A DNA stretch of 19,865 bases from assembly GCA_050693875.1 (NCBI GenBank), contig JBOGWP010000092.1:1-19865 (forward strand), read 5' to 3'. This DNA comes from JBOGWP01 sp050693875 (GTDB taxonomy: Bacteria; Actinomycetota; CADDZG01; JAHWKV01; JBOGWP01). Position numbers and translations under genes: made by a program. The notes under the pieces are model-generated. The model searched no databases and had not been told where the DNA came from. It worked only from the letters and a program-made list of their open reading frames with translations. Below, piece by piece: positions 16,766 to 19,865 of the stretch. Within the stretch, counting starts at the first letter, position 1; each line of letters starts with the position of its first letter.

Positions 16766-18022
16766 TTAGGTCCCCGTCTCCCAGGAGGACAGGTAGGCCG
16801 CCTGCTCCGGCGTGAGGGTGTCGAGGCGGACCCCCAGCGAGTGCAGCTTGAGGCGGGCGACCTCCTGGTCGATCTCCTCGGGCACCGGGTAGACCGCCGG
16901 CTCCAGCCCACGGTTCTTGACCAGCCACTCCAGCGCCAGGGCCTGGTTGGCGAAGGACATGTCCATCACCGTGGCAGGGTGGCCCTCGGCGGCGCTGAGG
17001 TTCACGAGCCTGCCTTCGGCGAGCAGAAAGAGCCGGCGCCCGTTGGGCAGGTGGAACTCCTCGACGTCCGGCCGGGCCGGACGGACCTCCGATGCGGCAC
17101 CGTGCAGCCCCTTGACGTCGATCTCGATGTCGAAGTGCCCGGCGTTCGAGAGGATCGCCCCGTCCTTCATCCGCTCGAAGTGCCGCAGGGTGAGCACGTC
17201 GCGGTCCCCGGTGACGGTGACGAACAGGTCGCCGATCTCGGCCGCGTCCTCGGAGGGCATCACCCGGTAGCCGTCCATCACGGCCTCGAGCGCCGGGAGC
17301 GGGTCGACCTCGGTGACCACGACGTTGGCGCCGAGCCCCTCCGCCCGAGCCGCGACCCCGCGTCCGCACATCCCGTAGCCGCACACGACGACGGTGCTTC
17401 CTGCAATCAGGATGTTCGTCGCCCGCAGGATGCCGTCGATGGCGGACTGGCCGGTGCCGTACCGGTTGTCGAACATGTGCTTCGTGTTGGCGTCGTTGAC
17501 GCTCACGATCGGGTACCGAAGGGCGCCCGCCTGCGCCATGGCGCGCAACCGGATCACCCCGGTGGTCGTCTCCTCGCTGCCGCCGATCACCTCCTCGAGC
17601 ATCTCGGTCTTCTTCGAGTGGAGGGTGAAGACGAGGTCGGCTCCGTCGTCGACGGTCAAATTGGGCTGCACCGTGAGGGCGGCCTCGATCTGGTGGTAGT
17701 ACGCATCGTTGTCGACGCCGCGCACCGCGAACGTCGCCACGCCGTAGTTCGCGACGAGGGATGCGGCCACCTCGTCCTGGGTCGACAACGGGTTCGAGGC
17801 GCAGAGCGCGAGCTCGGCCCCCCCGGCGATGAGCGTCCGGGCGAGGTTTGCCGTTTCGCTGGTCACGTGAAGACAGGCGGCCACACGAACCCCGTCGAGG
17901 GGACGCTCCGCTTCGAACCGCTCCCGGATGAGACGCAGGACGGGCATCTGCGCGTCGGCCCACTCGATGCGCCTCCTGCCGGGGTCCGCGAGCGCGAGAT
18001 CCTTGACGTCATGGTCGGGCAT
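16766..18022 (-). CDS. ahcY: S-adenosylhomocysteinase (short form)
   Basis: Predicted 418-residue enzyme that splits S-adenosylhomocysteine into adenosine and homocysteine, clearing the product of methylations. Seen: LHVTSETANL (52-61) in the substrate domain, the active-site phrase SVNDANTKHMFDNRYGTGQS (174-193), the NAD-binding loop VVVCGYGMCGRGVA (211-224) and SNAGHFDIEID. It lacks the insertion of about 40 residues and the C-terminal Lys/Tyr tail of typical bacterial and eukaryotic enzymes, resembling archaeal and Thermotoga-type proteins. In that group at least one enzyme prefers S-inosylhomocysteine, so substrate choice is not certain. ATG at 18020-18022 is chosen because GGAGG lies 5 nt before it; a GTG two codons earlier overlaps that site. 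It is last in the manB operon. Confidence 0.94.
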   Translation of the reverse strand: MPDHDVKDLALADPGRRRIEWADAQMPVLRLIRERFEAERPLDGVRVAACLHVTSETANLARTLIAGGAELALCASNPLSTQDEVAASLVANYGVATFAVRGVDNDAYYHQIEAALTVQPNLTVDDGADLVFTLHSKKTEMLEEVIGGSEETTTGVIRLRAMAQAGALRYPIVSVNDANTKHMFDNRYGTGQSAIDGILRATNILIAGSTVVVCGYGMCGRGVAARAEGLGANVVVTEVDPLPALEAVMDGYRVMPSEDAAEIGDLFVTVTGDRDVLTLRHFERMKDGAILSNAGHFDIEIDVKGLHGAASEVRPARPDVEEFHLPNGRRLFLLAEGRLVNLSAAEGHPATVMDMSFANQALALEWLVKNRGLEPAVYPVPEEIDQEVARLKLHSLGVRLDTLTPEQAAYLSSWETGT

Positions 18023-18082
18023 GGGCACCTCCGGTCGGTTTCGCGCAGCAACCTACCACGGTGCGGTGGCGGACGATCCTCC

Positions 18083-19195
18083 TCAGAGCGAGCGCTTGAG
18101 GCGGTCGATGATCTCGACCGGAGTTGGGTCGATGCCGGTGGCGAGGGCGAGGTAGGTGGAGGTGAAGTCGCCGATGTAGGCGAGGTCGAGCAGCCGGGCC
18201 AGCCGCGACGACGCCTGCGTGGCGACCTCCTCCACCACGCCGAAGTTCCCGCCGAGCAGCGACCGGGTCACCTCGATGCGGCGCGCGACTCGGGGATGCT
18301 CACCGGGGTGCCGGAGCACGACGAGCGCGCACTTGCGGGCGATGTCCGCGCGGCCCCCCCAGCCGACCACCTCGTTGTGGTTCACCTCGGGGTAGATCCC
18401 CGTCGTCGCCGGAACCTTGGCAACCTCGTTCAACTGGCATTTCCATCGGTAGGCGGCAACAGCGGCCACCCCCTCGCTCCCGTAGACGACCGGCAGGCTG
18501 CGGGCGAGCCGCAGGGCCAGCGCCTTGGCGGGGTTGCGGCCGACCGGGGAAGCGCGGCCGCACTCCCGCGCTCTGGCCTCGGCGAGGGCGGCCGCCTCGG
18601 CGATCTCATCGGCCAGCGGTGGGACGAGGCCGAGCCGCGCGCACACCGCCAGGATCGGCATCGCCAGGTAGCCGATCGCCGCCCGGGGCTGGAGACCCCC
18701 AGGCACACCGATCACGGGGACGCCACCCGAACGCCCGCGCTCGGCGAGCTCGCCCCCGCTCGCCACGATCACGACCCGGGCCCCTCGCTCGAGGGCGGCG
18801 TCGAAGGCAGCGAGCGTCTCCTCGGTGTCCCCCGAGTAGGAAACTGCAAAGAGGAGGGTCCCCGGACCGACCCAGCCCGGCACCGCGTACCCCTTGACCG
18901 ATCCGATGATCAGCCGCGTCACGGGGCCGAGGACCGCCGACGCCACGTCGCCCGAGATCCCCGACCCGCCCATCCCGAGGACGGCGATGGAGTCGATGCC
19001 GGCGACGTCCGGGAGTCCGCCCGCGTCGAGGCCGATTTGCCACGCCTCGAGGAGCTGGTGGGGAAATCGCTCGACGACGCCCAGGAAGTCGTCCGGGTCG
19101 ACCCGTGCGAACGAAGATACGTCGTCGAGATTGGCCAGCGAGAGGGCCCCGCCTTCCATCCCGCCGGGGCTGGGCACGCCGGCCATCGCCGGCAT
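18083..19195 (-). CDS. Bifunctional phosphoglucose/phosphomannose isomerase
   Basis: Predicted 370-residue enzyme of the sugar isomerase (SIS) type that interconverts fructose-6-phosphate with glucose- or mannose-6-phosphate. The first SIS domain shows VLGMGGSGISGDV (72-84) and SYSGDTEETLAAF (119-131). The second contains QLNEVAK and the catalytic-site phrase YPEVNHNEVVGW (268-279). The length and order match the bifunctional family rather than classical PGI. The start is uncertain: ATG at 19193-19195, or the ATG at codon 13; neither has a strong Shine-Dalgarno. Together with manB it would supply mannose-1-phosphate for glycans. A homologue lies beside pmmA in mycobacteria. Confidence 0.9.
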   Translation of the reverse strand: MPAMAGVPSPGGMEGGALSLANLDDVSSFARVDPDDFLGVVERFPHQLLEAWQIGLDAGGLPDVAGIDSIAVLGMGGSGISGDVASAVLGPVTRLIIGSVKGYAVPGWVGPGTLLFAVSYSGDTEETLAAFDAALERGARVVIVASGGELAERGRSGGVPVIGVPGGLQPRAAIGYLAMPILAVCARLGLVPPLADEIAEAAALAEARARECGRASPVGRNPAKALALRLARSLPVVYGSEGVAAVAAYRWKCQLNEVAKVPATTGIYPEVNHNEVVGWGGRADIARKCALVVLRHPGEHPRVARRIEVTRSLLGGNFGVVEEVATQASSRLARLLDLAYIGDFTSTYLALATGIDPTPVEIIDRLKRSL

Positions 19196-19271
19196 CGGGC
19201 GCGAGCCGGTTCCGGCCGATGGTTCGGGAGGCAGAGCCGTTACCTCTGGGAGGGTGCCGGGCGCCCGCGGC

Positions 19272-19451
19272 TCACGGCTTGCGGGCTTCGTCGACGAGCA
19301 TGTGCGGAATCCCGTCGACGACCGGGTACTCGAAACGGCACTCCCCGACGCAGGCGATCATCGACGCCGCCTCGCGGTACTCGACGTTGCCATGACAGTT
19401 CGGACAGATCAGGATCTTGAGCAGCTCCTCGTCGATCGCGCTCCCCTCCAT
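19272..19451 (-). CDS. Trm112-like small zinc-ribbon protein
   Basis: Predicted 59-residue protein. ILICPNCHGNVEY supplies one Cys-x-x-Cys pair and CVGECRFEYPVVDGIPHML the rest, the Trm112/YcaR pattern. In eukaryotes and archaea Trm112 activates methyltransferases; the bacterial role is mostly unproven. ATG at 19449-19451 is chosen because AAAAGGAGGAG lies about 10 nt upstream; a GTG at 19478 in frame would include that site in the coding sequence. It follows the manB stop by 19 nt and precedes the isomerase, an arrangement common in actinobacteria. Proximity to ahcY is interesting because both relate to methylation, but this is inference. Confidence 0.85.
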   Translation of the reverse strand: MEGSAIDEELLKILICPNCHGNVEYREAASMIACVGECRFEYPVVDGIPHMLVDEARKP

Positions 19452-19470
19452 CGCCCCGAGTCTCCTCCTT

Positions 19471-19865
19471 TTACCCACCTCGTCCGGACGCCTCGCCTCT
19501 GATCACCGCGAGCACCGCTGCGGTCCTCGCCTCGCCGCTGGCCTCGGTCGTCGCCTCGAGGTTCAGCCGGAGCAGCGGCTCGGTGTTCGAGGGTCGGACG
19601 TTGAACCACCAGTCCGCGTACTCCACCGTGAGCCCGTCGGTCCAGTCGTGCTCGCCGTCGGAGTAGGCCTCGGCAAGCTCCTTCAGCTTGGCCTCCTGGT
19701 CGGTCACCTCGGAGTTGATCTCACCGGAGTTCCAGTAACGGCGGAACGGCTCGAGCACCTCGCTCATGCGCTTTCCCTCGAGCGAGAGCGCCTCGAAAAC
19801 GTGCAGTGCGCAGATGATGCCGGAGTCGGCCCGGAAATTGTCGCGGAAGTAGTAGTGGCCCGAGT
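19471..19865 (-). CDS. manB: Phosphomannomutase/phosphoglucomutase, C-terminal part (cut by window edge)
   Basis: The frame is open to the right edge, so 131 residues of the C-terminal half are visible. SGHYYFRDNFRADSGIICAL is the sugar-binding region of alpha-D-phosphohexomutases and FNVRPSNTEPLLRLN is the phosphate-binding loop of domain 4. The catalytic serine and metal-binding loop lie outside the window. The enzyme converts mannose-6-phosphate to mannose-1-phosphate, precursor of GDP-mannose for glycolipids and polysaccharides. It is the first visible gene of the operon manB, Trm112-like, isomerase, ahcY; its stop TAA runs straight into the Shine-Dalgarno of the next gene. Confidence 0.93.
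   Translation of the reverse strand, partial: SGHYYFRDNFRADSGIICALHVFEALSLEGKRMSEVLEPFRRYWNSGEINSEVTDQEAKLKELAEAYSDGEHDWTDGLTVEYADWWFNVRPSNTEPLLRLNLEATTEASGEARTAAVLAVIRGEASGRGG

Noticed and set aside
16841..19420. 859-residue plus-strand open frame opposite ahcY and the isomerase
   Set aside because: It covers two certain genes and their gaps on the other strand and is compositionally biased (Arg, Gly, Asp, Val) with no motifs.

Overview
The window is very GC-rich and gene-dense, and almost every gene lies on the minus strand. The gene set and order (manB, a Trm112-like gene, phosphoglucose/phosphomannose isomerase, ahcY, comF, hpf/raiA, secA, prfB, ftsE, ftsX) resemble actinobacterial chromosomes, where these neighbourhoods recur. 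A secreted protein with GYW..DGG.FAFG repeats and a MoxR/DUF58/transglutaminase cluster fit an uncultured or deep-branching Actinomycetota. The exact class cannot be told from sequence alone. No rRNA, tRNA, CRISPR array or phage module is seen.

Layout, left to right. 1-67: 5' end of a probable ISAzo13-like transposase cut by the window edge. 124-4623: a minus-strand operon encoding a MoxR ATPase, a DUF58 protein and a membrane transglutaminase. 4624-5048: non-coding, with 53-bp tandem repeats. 5049-10008: a cell-envelope block with ftsE and ftsX, a secreted six-repeat protein with its own strong promoter, and a coiled-coil M23 peptidase that is a likely partner of FtsEX. 10065-15361: prfB with an intact programmed +1 frameshift site, secA, an orphan NarL-type response regulator and a short hpf/raiA, all on the minus strand and ended by a terminator after prfB. 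15362-15955: a 594-bp gap between divergent hpf and comF, filled with hairpins. 15956-16678: comF, the only clear plus-strand gene. 16766-19865: an operon of manB (cut by the right edge), a Trm112-like zinc protein, a bifunctional sugar-phosphate isomerase and a short-type S-adenosylhomocysteinase.

The most interesting item is the leader upstream of hpf/raiA. It begins with a TATAAT box, contains several strong helices and a GNRA-capped hairpin, and sits exactly where raiA-motif RNAs are known to occur. The HPF protein it precedes lacks the usual C-terminal dimerisation domain. Other points worth checking are the complete prfB frameshift signal (a simple gene call would lose the first 54 residues), an intergenic repeat family present at two and perhaps three loci, and regularly spaced AATTGG boxes over the promoter of the secreted repeat protein.
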